Source: Prochlorococcus sp. AG-347-M23 (GTDB lineage Bacteria; Cyanobacteriota; Cyanobacteriia; PCC-6307; Cyanobiaceae). Taken from it: 64,000 bases of DNA. This document shows, in pieces, positions 11,140 to 22,536 of this stretch. Position numbers and translations under genes: made by a program. The stretch covers positions 36,453 through 100,452 of the forward strand of contig QCCU01000005.1 in NCBI GenBank assembly GCA_003278855.1, read 5' to 3'. The notes beneath the pieces were generated by a model. The model did not search any database and was not told where the DNA came from. It was given only the letters and a program-made list of their open reading frames with translations. Each line of letters begins with the position of its first letter. Position 1 is the first letter of the stretch.

Positions 11140-11925
11140 TTGAAAAAATCAAAGCATGCAGTTGAAACAAAAAACCTCTCAATAAGCTGGGGGGAAGTTA
11201 ATGTGCTTAATCAAATAAATTTTGAACTTAATGATGGAGAGAAATTAGCTATTGTTGGCCCCTCAGGTTCTGGTAAATCAACAATATTAAAAATATTAGC
11301 AGGACTCATTTTACCTACCAAAGGAGAATTAAGAATATTTGGTGAGAAGCAAACATATTTGAGATTAGATCAAAATAATCCTCCTGATGTAAGACTAGTT
11401 TTTCAGAACCCGGCTTTATTAGGATCTTTAACTATTGAAGAAAATGTAGGTTTTCTCCTTAAGAGAAATAAAAACCTATCTCAAAATTTAATTCATGAAA
11501 TAGTATGTGAATGCTTAGCTGAGGTAGGATTATTTAATGTTGAGAATAAACTTCCAAATGAATTAAGCGGGGGTATGCAAAAAAGAGTTAGTTTTGCTAG
11601 AGCATTAATCACTGATCAAACTCTCAATGCAAAGTCTAAACCTTTATTACTTTTTGATGAACCAACTGCCGGCCTTGATCCAATTGCCTCATCAAGAATT
11701 GAAGATTTAATTAATAAGACAAATGATAAAGCTAGCGGATCATCTATTGTGGTTAGCCATGTTCTTAGTACTATAGAAAGGACTTCAGATAAAGTTTTAA
11801 TGCTTTATGGAGGCAAATTCAGATGGGCCGGCTCGATTGATGAATTTAAAAAGAGTAAAGATCCCTATGTATTTCAATTTAGGAATGGGAAACTTGATGG
11901 TCCAATGCAACCAAAAGACATTTAG
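11140..11925 (+). CDS. ABC transporter ATP-binding protein, MlaF-like (TTG start)
   Basis: Walker A GPSGSGKST, signature LSGGMQKRVSFARAL, Walker B LLLFDEPTAGLDP; adjacent to an MCE protein. Confidence 0.9.
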   Translation: MKKSKHAVETKNLSISWGEVNVLNQINFELNDGEKLAIVGPSGSGKSTILKILAGLILPTKGELRIFGEKQTYLRLDQNNPPDVRLVFQNPALLGSLTIEENVGFLLKRNKNLSQNLIHEIVCECLAEVGLFNVENKLPNELSGGMQKRVSFARALITDQTLNAKSKPLLLFDEPTAGLDPIASSRIEDLINKTNDKASGSSIVVSHVLSTIERTSDKVLMLYGGKFRWAGSIDEFKKSKDPYVFQFRNGKLDGPMQPKDI

Positions 11926-11930
11926 AAATT

Positions 11931-12776
11931 ATGCGTAGAAGCTTACGAGATTCAATAGTTGGGTTTTCCTTATTAGGAGGAATTTTAATATTCACATTTT
12001 TTTCTTTTTGGATAAGAGGAGTGAGATTATCTTCGAAAAATTGGTACCTCTTTGCTGAATTCAATAACGCAAGCGGTTTATCAAAAAAATCTCCAGTTAC
12101 TTACAGAGGAATCTTAGTTGGGTCAATAGAAGATATCTTGTTCACGAATGAATCAATCAAAGCAAAAATAGTTTTAAATAATCCTGAAATTATTCTCCCA
12201 AGGCCAGCATTTGCAAGGGTAGTAACAAATTCTTTCCTTGGAGGAGATGTACAAGTTGCGTTAGAAACTAGTGACAAGTCAATTCCTAAAAACATTGCAA
12301 AGCCTATATCCGAAAAATGCGATACCAAATTAATTATTTGTCAGGGAGACACTATCACAGGTAAACAACTATCAAGTCTCTCAAATATAACTACTAGAAT
12401 AAGTCAACTTTTAAAAGACACAAATCAAGAAAACTTAATTGAAAACATCGTTAATTCAATTGACCAATTTGATAGAACACAAGAAAATCTTGATGAATTA
12501 ATTTATTTATCGAAACAAGAACTACAAAGAGTTGAACCTCTAATAAAAGAAATTACAATTGCTGCTAATCATTTAAATAGCATTTTGTCTACCATTGATG
12601 ATAAAGAAACCCTTAATGACATTAAATTGACAATTACTGCTGCTAGCTCCATCTCAACCAAAATAGATGATATGACCGATGATTTTGAAAAATTAACACA
12701 AGATAAAGAATTAACTAAATCTATAAGGGATTTAACGATTGGGCTTTCAAAATTCCTTAACGAAATTTATCCATAA
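11931..12776 (+). CDS. MCE/MlaD family lipid-transport substrate-binding protein
   Basis: N-terminal TM followed by an MCE domain (LFAEFNNASGLSKKSPVTYRGILVGSIEDI) and coiled-coil tail. Confidence 0.88.
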   Translation: MRRSLRDSIVGFSLLGGILIFTFFSFWIRGVRLSSKNWYLFAEFNNASGLSKKSPVTYRGILVGSIEDILFTNESIKAKIVLNNPEIILPRPAFARVVTNSFLGGDVQVALETSDKSIPKNIAKPISEKCDTKLIICQGDTITGKQLSSLSNITTRISQLLKDTNQENLIENIVNSIDQFDRTQENLDELIYLSKQELQRVEPLIKEITIAANHLNSILSTIDDKETLNDIKLTITAASSISTKIDDMTDDFEKLTQDKELTKSIRDLTIGLSKFLNEIYP

Positions 12777-12783
12777 AAAATAT

Positions 12784-14967
12784 TTAGAATTCATTGATAG
12801 CATTTAAAGCCATAGCCGCGATTGCTTTATCTGTAGCTTTTGGCAATTGAACGTATTTCCCTTGAGCAGCCTCTGCTAACTCTTTACCAAATCCACTTGC
12901 TATAAATTTTCTCTCTGTATCAATTACTAAGAGTTTTATCCCGAGCATGGGATATTTTGCAGCGATATCTAGAACCTCCTGTTTTAAATTGACATTTTCA
13001 TTTTCATTATCTTTTCCCTCAACCTCATTTTGTCCTAAAGATAATCCTAATGGAACATTTCCTCTTCCATCGGTAATTCCAACAACAATAACTTGACCTA
13101 TATCTCCAGTAGAAAGAGCATTTTTTGCGACTTTTGCTGATTGCGTTAGTCCATGAGCCAAAGGCGATCCACCTCCGCAAGGCATTGTTTCTAATCTTCT
13201 TTTCGCTGCAGTTATTGATCTAGTTGGAGGCAGAAGAACTTCTGCCTGATTACCTCTAAAGGGAATTAGAGCAACTTCATCTCTGTTCTCATATGCCTCG
13301 GTCAAAAGTCTAATAACTGCACCTTTAGCACTTTGCATTCTATTAAGAGCCATAGACCCACTAGCATCAACAAGAAAAATGACTAAAGCACCTGCCTTTT
13401 TTTGAAGAAGCTTAGCCCTAAAATCATTTTCTTCTATGATTATTGATTTATTAGGATTCCTTAATCTTCTTGATTTTTGATAAGGAGCAGCAGCTCGAAG
13501 GGTAGCGTCTACAGCAATTCTTTTTACTTTACCTCTTGGAATAATAGGTTTTACATATCTTCCTCTACTATCACTAAATATGACTGATCTACTCCCGCTA
13601 TTCCCTGCTTTAGCTTTAGCTGATGAAAAAAGCAATAAATCAGGATCAACCATACATGCCTCGGGATCTAATATGAATTCTTCAGGTATTTCGGGAGTAG
13701 ATTCATCTTCTCCATCAGAATTATCTTCTTCTTGTTCTTGATCTTGCTCATTATCATTTTCACTAGTCTCAGGTTCAGAATCTTCATTGTTTGATTGAGG
13801 TGGGGGTGGGGGACTCTGATCCTCTGGAGGAGGTGGTTGAATATCATCATCTTCTGGAGGTATTTGCATTGCTCGTGGAAGAATAACTAACCTTACTGCG
13901 ACTTTTAGATCTTCAGAATTTACATTCTCATCGCCTCGAAGTGCTGCATTAGCCTTTGCTACTTTTACTGCAAATAATTCTGACCTATGTCCTTCTACTC
14001 CACCTCTGAGAGCTTCATTCACTAAATAGGTTATTTGCTCTTTTGTTATCTTGACATCCTTTAACCATTGCCTTGCCAAAATTAATTGAGTGGATAAATT
14101 ATCAGATTCTTCCGACCATTTTTCTGAAAATTTAATATTATTTTCTGCGTGTGATAAAACAGATTTTGTAATCTCAACTCTTTGAGCATTATCAATAGAT
14201 TGATCTGCGGAAAGAACAATAGCAAAACGATCTAAAACATGATCTCTTAAAGTACCTTCTTCAGGATTATACGTTGCAATTAAAAGTGACTTACAAGGAT
14301 GAGAAAGGCTTAAACCATCTCTCTCAATATTATTTTTCTCTCTTCCTGTCGCTTCAAGAATTAAATTTACAATGCCATCATCCAGTAAATTTATATCATC
14401 TACATAAAGAACACCTCTATGAGCCTCTGCTAAAATTCCAGGTTGAAAAACTTGTTCCCCCGTACTTAATGATGCAGCGACGTCAATTGATCCAACAAGC
14501 CTGTCTTCAGTTATGCCAATGGGAACTTGAATAAATGGAGCCTCTCTTACTTTTTTCGGAATTTCTTCAATTTGATTCAAATAATCATTTCCAATTACCT
14601 CCTCCAACAATTTGTTAGTACTAATATCCCATTCCTCTGGTTTATCTGGATCTAGGTTCCTACCAATAGGTCTTAATAAAGTTTGACTATTACTAATAGC
14701 TTGCTTTTCCATTATTGATTCATTATCTAATACCTCTATAGGAGGGAGTAATGTATGCAAGCCCCTAGCTAATACTGACTTACCGGTACCTCTTCCGCCA
14801 GCGATAATCACTCCTCCTAAACTGGGATCAACTGCTGCCAAAAGCAAAGATAACTTCAATAAACTATGACCTGTAATTGCCGCCAAAGGGAAAGCTCTAA
14901 AAGAATCCTTTGACTTCATTAAATCTTTTATTTCTTCTTTTTCTTTTAACTCGTGGTTCAAAATCAC
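12784..14967 (-). CDS. chlD: Magnesium chelatase subunit D
   Basis: AAA+ domain ([20 protein letters not shown]), proline/acidic linker, VWA domain ([22 protein letters not shown]). Confidence 0.96.
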   Translation of the reverse strand: MILNHELKEKEEIKDLMKSKDSFRAFPLAAITGHSLLKLSLLLAAVDPSLGGVIIAGGRGTGKSVLARGLHTLLPPIEVLDNESIMEKQAISNSQTLLRPIGRNLDPDKPEEWDISTNKLLEEVIGNDYLNQIEEIPKKVREAPFIQVPIGITEDRLVGSIDVAASLSTGEQVFQPGILAEAHRGVLYVDDINLLDDGIVNLILEATGREKNNIERDGLSLSHPCKSLLIATYNPEEGTLRDHVLDRFAIVLSADQSIDNAQRVEITKSVLSHAENNIKFSEKWSEESDNLSTQLILARQWLKDVKITKEQITYLVNEALRGGVEGHRSELFAVKVAKANAALRGDENVNSEDLKVAVRLVILPRAMQIPPEDDDIQPPPPEDQSPPPPPQSNNEDSEPETSENDNEQDQEQEEDNSDGEDESTPEIPEEFILDPEACMVDPDLLLFSSAKAKAGNSGSRSVIFSDSRGRYVKPIIPRGKVKRIAVDATLRAAAPYQKSRRLRNPNKSIIIEENDFRAKLLQKKAGALVIFLVDASGSMALNRMQSAKGAVIRLLTEAYENRDEVALIPFRGNQAEVLLPPTRSITAAKRRLETMPCGGGSPLAHGLTQSAKVAKNALSTGDIGQVIVVGITDGRGNVPLGLSLGQNEVEGKDNENENVNLKQEVLDIAAKYPMLGIKLLVIDTERKFIASGFGKELAEAAQGKYVQLPKATDKAIAAMALNAINEF

Positions 14968-15003
14968 TTTAAAAATGCCTGATATAGAATTTATCCAATA
15001 ACT

Positions 15004-15582
15004 TTGTTTTTTGTAGTGGAATTATCAAATCTTAATATCAAAAATGGACTATGTATATCCCTCGGAGCAAATATTGATAGTAAATTCGGAACCCCTCTTG
15101 AGTCACTATTAATTTGCAAACCAAAAATAGAGGAAATAATCAATGAGTGGGGAGATAGTTCCATCGAAAAAAAAGAAGAGAAGAAAAAATTTCATGCAAA
15201 CTTTTTTTGGTCTTCAATTTATGAAACATTACCTCATGGTGTTGAAAATAAGCAGCCAAATTATTTAAATACTCTTTTACTTATAAAAAGTAATTCTTTC
15301 CCAAAACCATCAAATAAACACGCGAAATTACTTTTAAAAGAGCTAAAAAAGTTAGAGAGATTTTTCGGACGAGAAGAGACGCCAAAGGGTAAGAAATGGC
15401 TATCAAGATGTCTCGATTTAGATATTCTTTGGTGGGAAGATTTTCATACTTTTGACGAGGAATTAACATTACCTCACCCTAGATTCATGAATCGGAATTT
15501 CGTTATTACACCACTATCTGAAATTTTAAGTAGAAGCCAAAAAATCATAAAGTTTGATGACCCAAAATGGTCTATTAAATGA
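15004..15582 (+). CDS. folK: 2-amino-4-hydroxy-6-hydroxymethyldihydropteridine pyrophosphokinase
   Basis: [58 protein letters not shown]. Confidence 0.9.
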   Translation: MFFVVELSNLNIKNGLCISLGANIDSKFGTPLESLLICKPKIEEIINEWGDSSIEKKEEKKKFHANFFWSSIYETLPHGVENKQPNYLNTLLLIKSNSFPKPSNKHAKLLLKELKKLERFFGREETPKGKKWLSRCLDLDILWWEDFHTFDEELTLPHPRFMNRNFVITPLSEILSRSQKIIKFDDPKWSIK

Positions 15583-15629
15583 TTTACAAAACCAAAAAAT
15601 AACTGTTAGGCTGTTTTTATTTAAAAATT

Positions 15630-16193
15630 ATGGGCAACAAAAACCTTATAAAAAAATCCATTTTTAAAGAAAAAATATCTGAGTTAAAGTCAAAAAAATT
15701 TAGTTTCGAAATAAATAGAATTGAGCTTCCAAATGGACATGAAGGTGAATATGGATACATTAAGCATCCTGGGGCAGCATTAGCCGTACCTATTACAAAA
15801 GACAATAAAGTTATTATTCTTCGGCAATATAGATTTGCTGTTTCAAGGTATTTATTAGAATTTCCAGCAGGTACATTAGAAATAGGTGAAACACCTATTA
15901 ATTCAATTAAAAGAGAAATACAAGAAGAAACCGGATTCAGTGCAAACAAATGGGATGAACTAGGAACTCTTGTCCCTGCTCCTGGTTATGCAGATGAAGA
16001 AATTTATTTATTTTTAGCGCGTGATTTGAGCAAACTTAATTCCGAGGTTAAAGGAGATTTAGATGAAGATATAGAAGTGTTAATTTTAGATCTGAATGAA
16101 CTAGATAATCTTATTTCTAGTGGGGATGAGATTCTTGACGCAAAAACTGTGACAGCTTGGTTCAGAGCCAAACAATTTTTAGATAAATTATGA
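15630..16193 (+). CDS. NUDIX hydrolase (ADP-ribose pyrophosphatase-like)
   Basis: Nudix box GEPTPINSIKREIQEETGF-like (GETPINSIKREIQEETGFSANKWDELG), preceded by EFPAGTLEIGE. Confidence 0.9.
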   Translation: MGNKNLIKKSIFKEKISELKSKKFSFEINRIELPNGHEGEYGYIKHPGAALAVPITKDNKVIILRQYRFAVSRYLLEFPAGTLEIGETPINSIKREIQEETGFSANKWDELGTLVPAPGYADEEIYLFLARDLSKLNSEVKGDLDEDIEVLILDLNELDNLISSGDEILDAKTVTAWFRAKQFLDKL

Positions 16194-17626
16194 ATAAACC
16201 TAGAATACTTTTTTGGCATAGAAAGGATTTAAGAATATTTGACAATCAAGCTTTAATCAAAGCATTTTCATTATCAAATGCTATTACTTCAACTTACATA
16301 TTTGATAAAAATTATCCACTCGATTTCAATGCAAGTTCAAAAGCTTGGTTTCTAGGAAATTCGCTTCAAGAATTAGGAAATAATTGGAAAAAAATGGGTA
16401 GTAGATTAATCATGGAAGAAGGAGATCCGGTATTAATAATTCCTCAATTAGCAAAGAAAATAGATGCTAAATTTGTTTTTTGGAATAGATCAATTGAACC
16501 TTATGAGATTAATCGCGATTTAAAAATAAAAAAAAATTTAGAAGAACAAAATATTCAAGTTATTGAAACATGGGATCACTTATTAGTAGAACCTTTAAAA
16601 ATATTTTCCGGAAATAATAAACCTTATTCTGTTTATGGCCCTTTTTATAAAAACCTTAAATCAAAAATGAATTTATTAGGTCCATATGACCAGGATAAAG
16701 TTGTTTTCCAGTTTAAAGATATAGATAATAAACTCAAAGAAAATAAGACAATAAATTCATCTGATTCGGTTCTAGAGAAATTTATCATAAATATCAAATT
16801 TCCTGGTTCGAATATTTGTCCATGTCGACCTGGAGAGAATGCTGCAGAAACATTATTAGAAAACTTCATTAACGAGAAAAAAATATATTCTTATAATTCT
16901 GCACGAGATTTTCCTTCTCATAATGGAACATCTTTTCTAAGTGCTTCTCTCAGATTCGGCACCATTAGCATTAGAAAAATTTGGAACTCCACATTAAATT
17001 TAAATTCAGATTTTGCTAATCAAGGAAATTATCTATCGATTGAAACTTGGCAAAAAGAACTTGTTTGGCGTGAATTTTATCAACATTGCTTATTTCATTT
17101 CCCTGAGCTAGAAAAAGGTCCATATAGAAAAAAATGGGATCACTTTCCATGGCAAAACAATAATGAATGGTTTCAGCATTGGAGCAACGGAGAGACCGGA
17201 GTACCTATAGTTGATGCTGCAATGCGTCAACTAAATAGTACTGGCTGGATGCATAACAGATGTAGGATGATAGTTGCTTCATTTCTGGTAAAAGATCTTA
17301 TATGCAATTGGCAAATGGGCGAGAAAAAATTTATGGAGACTTTGGTTGATGGAGACTTAGCTGCAAATAATGGGGGATGGCAGTGGAGCGCCAGTAGCGG
17401 CATGGATCCAAAACCACTTAGAATTTTTAACCCATATACCCAAGCAAAAAAATTTGATCCTATTTGCGAATATATAAAATATTGGATTCCTGAATTATCT
17501 AAAGTGTCAAATTCAGAATTATTAAATGGAGAGATATCTAATTTAGAAAAAAATAATTATTCAAGACCTATTGTCAATCACAACATGCAACAAAGATTAT
17601 TTAAATCACTTTATGCTGAAATTTGA
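16190..17626 (+). CDS. phrB: Deoxyribodipyrimidine photolyase
   Basis: ILFWHRKDLRIFDNQAL; WQKELVWREFYQHCLFHFP; GETGVPIVDAAMRQLNSTGWMHNRCRMIVASFLVKDL; DGDLAANNGGWQWSASSGMDPKPLRIFNP. Confidence 0.95.
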   Translation: MNKPRILFWHRKDLRIFDNQALIKAFSLSNAITSTYIFDKNYPLDFNASSKAWFLGNSLQELGNNWKKMGSRLIMEEGDPVLIIPQLAKKIDAKFVFWNRSIEPYEINRDLKIKKNLEEQNIQVIETWDHLLVEPLKIFSGNNKPYSVYGPFYKNLKSKMNLLGPYDQDKVVFQFKDIDNKLKENKTINSSDSVLEKFIINIKFPGSNICPCRPGENAAETLLENFINEKKIYSYNSARDFPSHNGTSFLSASLRFGTISIRKIWNSTLNLNSDFANQGNYLSIETWQKELVWREFYQHCLFHFPELEKGPYRKKWDHFPWQNNNEWFQHWSNGETGVPIVDAAMRQLNSTGWMHNRCRMIVASFLVKDLICNWQMGEKKFMETLVDGDLAANNGGWQWSASSGMDPKPLRIFNPYTQAKKFDPICEYIKYWIPELSKVSNSELLNGEISNLEKNNYSRPIVNHNMQQRLFKSLYAEI

Positions 17627-18816
17627 ATTTCTTCTATACAATTCTTTAAAACTTTATTTAAATTTTCTGCTACATAAACTTGCTCTTCATAAGAAATTTC
17701 AGGAAACATTGGAAGACTAATAACTTCTGTACAAATTCTCTCTGTATTAATGAGTTTTGTTCTAGAAAAATTTTTATTTTTGTAAGCTATTTGTGCGTGT
17801 ATTGGAATTGGATAATAAATAATTGAATTAATACCTTTTTCAAAAAGTTGTTGTTTCACCAAATTCCTTAAGGAATAGTATTTTTTGCAATCAGTATCAA
17901 ATAAATTTGAAAAATCTTCATTTAAAAAATATTTATCGTTTCTTAATTTGATTACAAATTGATTCCAAGAATGGGAAATTGAATCAGAGCTAATTTTTGG
18001 AAAACTAATAAATGGATTTTTTTCTAATAAATCAAGGTAATTATTAGCAATTTTTTGGCGATTATTAATCCACTTAGAAATATATTTAATTTTAATGTTT
18101 AATATGGCAGCTTGAATAGTATCAAGTCTGCTGTTATATCCAATTTGGGTATGATGATATCTTATTGGGCTGCCATGAACAGCCAGTTCCCTAATTTTTT
18201 TGGCAATCTTCTTATCTGAAGTTGTTACTGCTCCACCATCTCCAGCAGCTCCTAAATTTTTAGTAGGGAAAAAGCTAAAACAGCCAATATCACCGATACT
18301 ACCAACTTTGGAAGTTTCCCACATTGTGCATGTTGCCTGAGCACAATCTTCGATTACTTTTAAGTCATATTTCTTGGCCAATGATTTTATTAAGGTCATA
18401 TTCACTGCATTACCAAATAGATGAACTGGCATAATTGCCTTGGTATTTGAATTTATTTCTTGTTCTATTAATTCAGTATTAATGAGATAAGTATCTGGAT
18501 CTATATCTACCAAAACAGGATTAGCACCAACTGCACTAATAGCCTCTGCAGTTGCAAAAAAGCTAAAAGATGAGGTAATAACTTCATCACCCACACCAAT
18601 ATCTAATGCGCGCAAAGCTAATACTAAAGCATCAGTTCCACTATTACATCCAATAGTATTTTCAACACCAATCAGATTTGAAAAACTCTCCTCAAATTTG
18701 GCAATTTCTTGTCCTCCAATATACTGGCCCCCTTTTAAAACTTTAGAAACCTCACTCTCAATTTCAGAGCCAATTTCTTGGAACTGCCTATCTAAAGTAA
18801 ATGGAGGTATCTGCAT
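17611..18816 (-). CDS. DegT/DnrJ/EryC1/StrS family PLP-dependent sugar aminotransferase
   Basis: GCNSGTDALVLALRALDIGVGDEVITSSFSFFATAEAI, VIEDCAQATC, IGCFSFFPTKNLGAAGDGGAVTTSD. Confidence 0.93.
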   Translation of the reverse strand: MQIPPFTLDRQFQEIGSEIESEVSKVLKGGQYIGGQEIAKFEESFSNLIGVENTIGCNSGTDALVLALRALDIGVGDEVITSSFSFFATAEAISAVGANPVLVDIDPDTYLINTELIEQEINSNTKAIMPVHLFGNAVNMTLIKSLAKKYDLKVIEDCAQATCTMWETSKVGSIGDIGCFSFFPTKNLGAAGDGGAVTTSDKKIAKKIRELAVHGSPIRYHHTQIGYNSRLDTIQAAILNIKIKYISKWINNRQKIANNYLDLLEKNPFISFPKISSDSISHSWNQFVIKLRNDKYFLNEDFSNLFDTDCKKYYSLRNLVKQQLFEKGINSIIYYPIPIHAQIAYKNKNFSRTKLINTERICTEVISLPMFPEISYEEQVYVAENLNKVLKNCIEEIQISA

Positions 18817-18869
18817 AGTAAATATATTAACCCTAAACTATATTTCTATGGGTAAAAAAAATTTTTAAT

Positions 18870-19469
18870 TCATTTAAACCAACTTGGTTCTTTACCAGGA
18901 GTCCATTTTATATTGCAACCTAAAGAAGGCATCTGATTTGAAGGATAAGAATTATCTTGATTCAAATCTTTTACAGCAGAGCGCAAATCCTTTCCAGATA
19001 GAGGGATATTATTACCTGGTCTACTATCATCTAATTGGCCATGATAATACAATAAAAAATCACCATCTCCTTCATTTGAAAAAAGATAAAAATCTGGGGT
19101 GCAAGCCGCTTTTAATTTTTTAGCAAAATTTTGATTTTCATCATATAGATAAGGAAAACTCCATCCCTGTGTTTGCGCTTGTAATCTCAAATTTTTAGGA
19201 GAATCTGAAGGATGAGTGACAATATCATTACTAGAAATTGCAACTGTTTGAACAGTATTTTGAATTTCTTTACTTAAGGTGAAAATTTGATTCTCAATAT
19301 ATTTAACAAATGGGCAATGGGCACAAATAAACATTAAAAGTAAATGCCGATTATCTAGATTATGAAAATTAAAATATTGATGATTTGGAGAATTAGCATT
19401 TAACATTTCGAAATTCGGTAATTGAAAACCTAATTCCAAAACCATAGAATTTGTTCTTACCATGTTCAA
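18870..19469 (-). CDS. Thioredoxin-fold / AhpC-TSA-like protein
   Basis: CAHCPFVKYIENQI motif and SLGCNIKWTPGKEPSWFK C-terminus typical of the family. Confidence 0.8.
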   Translation of the reverse strand: MNMVRTNSMVLELGFQLPNFEMLNANSPNHQYFNFHNLDNRHLLLMFICAHCPFVKYIENQIFTLSKEIQNTVQTVAISSNDIVTHPSDSPKNLRLQAQTQGWSFPYLYDENQNFAKKLKAACTPDFYLFSNEGDGDFLLYYHGQLDDSRPGNNIPLSGKDLRSAVKDLNQDNSYPSNQMPSLGCNIKWTPGKEPSWFK

Positions 19470-19568
19470 GTTAAAAATTCTTTGATATTTGAAAATTATT
19501 GTATATTTTGCAGTAATCCGTAAAGATAGGTACTTTTATATAGGAGAATAATAGAAATAATAAACAAA

Positions 19569-20351
19569 ATGCTTCTAAATCTAACTGGCAAAAAAATTCT
19601 TGTTACGGGAATTGCCAACAATCGTTCAATAGCATGGGGTATCGCTCAACAACTTTCAAAAGCTGGCGCAGAACTTGGAATCACATATTTGCCTGATGAT
19701 AAGGGAAGATTCGAGTCTAAAGTTAGAGAACTAACTGAACCTTTAAATCCATCGTTATTTTTGCCTCTTGATGTTCAAAATCCAGCTCAAATTGAAGAAA
19801 TCTTTAAAAATATAAAAGACAATTGGGGGCAAATTGACGGATTAGTTCACTGCCTAGCATTTGCAGGACGAGATGAATTGATTGGAGATTATAGTGCTAC
19901 CACTTCAGAGGGTTTTGATAGGGCTCTTAATATAAGTGCGTATTCGTTAGCACCTTTATGTAAAGCAGCAAAACCACTTTTTAGTGATGGTGCTGGAGTT
20001 GTCTCATTAACTTATTTAGGTTCAGAAAGGGCGATTCCTAACTATAACGTGATGGGAGTTGCAAAAGCAGCTTTAGAAGCTTCAGTAAGATATCTTTCTG
20101 CAGAACTTGGTCCAGAAAAACAAGTCAGAGTTAACGCAATAAGTGCTGGGCCTATAAGAACACTTGCTAGTTCTGCTATAGGTGGCATTTTAGATATGAT
20201 TCACAATGTTGAAGAAAAGGCTCCTTTACGCAGAACAGTCACTCAAACAGAAGTAGGTAATACAGCTGCTTTTTTATTAAGTGATCTCTCTAGCGGCATT
20301 TCAGGCCAAACAATTTATGTTGATGCGGGTTACTGCATTAATGGAATGTAA
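19569..20351 (+). CDS. fabI: Enoyl-[acyl-carrier-protein] reductase (NADH)
   Basis: GKKILVTGIANNRSIAWGIAQQLSKAGAELGITY; YNVMGVAKAALEASVRYLSAELG. Confidence 0.96.
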   Translation: MLLNLTGKKILVTGIANNRSIAWGIAQQLSKAGAELGITYLPDDKGRFESKVRELTEPLNPSLFLPLDVQNPAQIEEIFKNIKDNWGQIDGLVHCLAFAGRDELIGDYSATTSEGFDRALNISAYSLAPLCKAAKPLFSDGAGVVSLTYLGSERAIPNYNVMGVAKAALEASVRYLSAELGPEKQVRVNAISAGPIRTLASSAIGGILDMIHNVEEKAPLRRTVTQTEVGNTAAFLLSDLSSGISGQTIYVDAGYCINGM

Positions 20352-20371
20352 ACTAAGTTTTTTGCATAAAA

Positions 20372-20977
20372 ATGTCATCTCTAAGGCAATCTGAAATAAA
20401 AAGAAAAACGAATGAAACAGATATTTCTGTATTTATAAACTTAGATGGAAATGGAATTTCTGAGATTGATACCGGGATACCATTCTTAGATCATATGCTT
20501 CATCAAATATCCAGTCATGGTTTATTCGATTTAAAAATAAAAGCAATTGGAGATACCTATATTGATGATCATCATACAAATGAAGATGTAGGAATCGCAT
20601 TAGGCAAAGCATTTTCAAAAGCCTTGGGAGAAAGAAAAGGAATAAGCAGATTTGGACATTTCTTTGCCCCATTAGATGAAGCATTAGTTCAAGTCACTTT
20701 AGACTGCTCTGGAAGACCGCATCTATCTTATAATCTTCAATTAAAAGCCCCTAGAATAGGAAATTATGATACTGAACTAGTAAGAGAGTTTTTTATTGCC
20801 TTTGTAAATAACAGCGGTATTACTCTGCATATTAACCAAATACGAGGAAGTAATTCACATCACATAGTAGAGGCGTGCTTTAAAGCTTTTTCAAGAGCAA
20901 TGAGAATGGCTACCGAGATAGATCCAAGAAGATCTGATTCAATTCCAAGCAGTAAAGGAATGTTAGAAAAACAATAA
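20372..20977 (+). CDS. hisB: Imidazoleglycerol-phosphate dehydratase
   Basis: [53 protein letters not shown]. Confidence 0.97.
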   Translation: MSSLRQSEIKRKTNETDISVFINLDGNGISEIDTGIPFLDHMLHQISSHGLFDLKIKAIGDTYIDDHHTNEDVGIALGKAFSKALGERKGISRFGHFFAPLDEALVQVTLDCSGRPHLSYNLQLKAPRIGNYDTELVREFFIAFVNNSGITLHINQIRGSNSHHIVEACFKAFSRAMRMATEIDPRRSDSIPSSKGMLEKQ

Positions 20978-21010
20978 AATAGGAATTTTTTTGAATCAGC
21001 CACAATTCTG

Positions 21011-22534
21011 TTGATTTTTGGCGAAGATAGACAAAGTTATTATTTTGTTGTGACTAATTTACAAGATAAAAAAATTGATAAATTCAATATTTTTAAAAAA
21101 GAAGATTGGTCAAGTGCTTATCAAAATGTAGAAAAGGAGCTAACTAAAGAGCCTCTAAAAATTAGTAAAGGTAATAATATTAAAAATTTAAATGGAACAC
21201 TATTAAGAAATGGACCAGGAATATTAGAGAGAGGTGGGCAATGGGTTCATCATCCATTTGATGGTGATGGGATGATAACATCCATAAAATTCGAAAATGG
21301 TCAGCCATTCTTAACAAATAGATTTGTTAAAACCAAAGGCTTTTTGGAAGAAGAAAAAATAGATAAATTTATTTATAGAGGTGTTTTTGGAACACAAAAA
21401 AATGGAGGAATTTTAAATAATGCATTAGATCTAAAATTCAAGAATATCGCTAATACACATGTCGTTAAATTAGGAGATGAAATTCTCGCATTATGGGAAG
21501 CAGCCGGTCCACATGCAATGGATCCTGATAGTCTTGAAACTATTGGTTTAACAACATTAAAAGGGGTACTCAAGCCTAACGAAGCATTTAGTGCTCATCC
21601 CAAAACAGATCTAAACTCAAATGCATCTTCAGAACTTTTAGTAACTTTTGGAGTACAAACCGGGCCCAAAAGTACCATTAGATTAATGGAATTTGATAAT
21701 GCTGGTACAAATTCTGGAGAGCTCATTTTTGATAGAAAAGATACCTTTAATGGCTTTGCATTCCTTCATGATTTCGCAATTACAACTAATTGGGCAATAT
21801 TTTTACAGAATGCTATTGATTTCAATCCTCTTCCATTTGTAATGGGTCAAAGAGGAGCAGCACAATGCCTAAAGTCAAACCCAAATAAAAAGGCAAAGTT
21901 TTTCATTATCCCCAGAGAAAGTGGATTATTTAGAGGACAGCCTCCTTTAACAATAGATGCTCCAGAAGGATTCGTTTTTCATCATGTAAACGCATTTGAA
22001 AAAGATTCCAAAATCGTATTAGATAGTATTTTTTATGATGATTTCCCATCAGTTGGCCCAGACGAGAATTTTAGGGATATTGACTTTGATAAATATCCAG
22101 AAGGAAAACTTAAAAGATCAATTATCGATCTAAAGACAAAAACTTGTGAACTTGAAACTTTCAATGAACAATGTTGTGAATTTGCTGTTGTTAATCCTAA
22201 AAACTTAGGATTAAAAGCAACTTATAGTTGGATGGCAAGCACATCTCAAAAGCTGGGAAACGCTCCACTTCAAGCAATAAAAAAAATAAATTTAACTTCT
22301 AAGGAAGAGATTTTTTGGTCAGCAGGTCCAAGTGGATTTGTTAGTGAACCAATTATGGTTCCATCAGAAAACTCTTCAAAAGAAGATGAGGGATTTTTAT
22401 TTATACTTCTATGGAACGGAGAAAGAAGAGGAAGCGATTTAGTGATATTAGACGCAAAAGACTTAAAAGAATTAGCTGTTTATGAATTACCCATTTCAAT
22501 TCCTCATGGCCTTCATGGATCTTGGGTTAATTGA
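21011..22534 (+). CDS. Carotenoid cleavage oxygenase (RPE65 family); start uncertain, may be slightly downstream
   Basis: LRNGPGILERGGQWVHHPFDGDGMI, AFLHDFAITTNWAIFLQ, FVFHHVNAFE, PHGLHGSWV: conserved His ligands of the family. Confidence 0.92.
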   Translation: MIFGEDRQSYYFVVTNLQDKKIDKFNIFKKEDWSSAYQNVEKELTKEPLKISKGNNIKNLNGTLLRNGPGILERGGQWVHHPFDGDGMITSIKFENGQPFLTNRFVKTKGFLEEEKIDKFIYRGVFGTQKNGGILNNALDLKFKNIANTHVVKLGDEILALWEAAGPHAMDPDSLETIGLTTLKGVLKPNEAFSAHPKTDLNSNASSELLVTFGVQTGPKSTIRLMEFDNAGTNSGELIFDRKDTFNGFAFLHDFAITTNWAIFLQNAIDFNPLPFVMGQRGAAQCLKSNPNKKAKFFIIPRESGLFRGQPPLTIDAPEGFVFHHVNAFEKDSKIVLDSIFYDDFPSVGPDENFRDIDFDKYPEGKLKRSIIDLKTKTCELETFNEQCCEFAVVNPKNLGLKATYSWMASTSQKLGNAPLQAIKKINLTSKEEIFWSAGPSGFVSEPIMVPSENSSKEDEGFLFILLWNGERRGSDLVILDAKDLKELAVYELPISIPHGLHGSWVN

Positions 22535-22536
22535 AT

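Noticed and set aside
13668-13850. 60-aa minus ORF in chlD linker
   Set aside because: Alternate-frame translation of the low-complexity linker.
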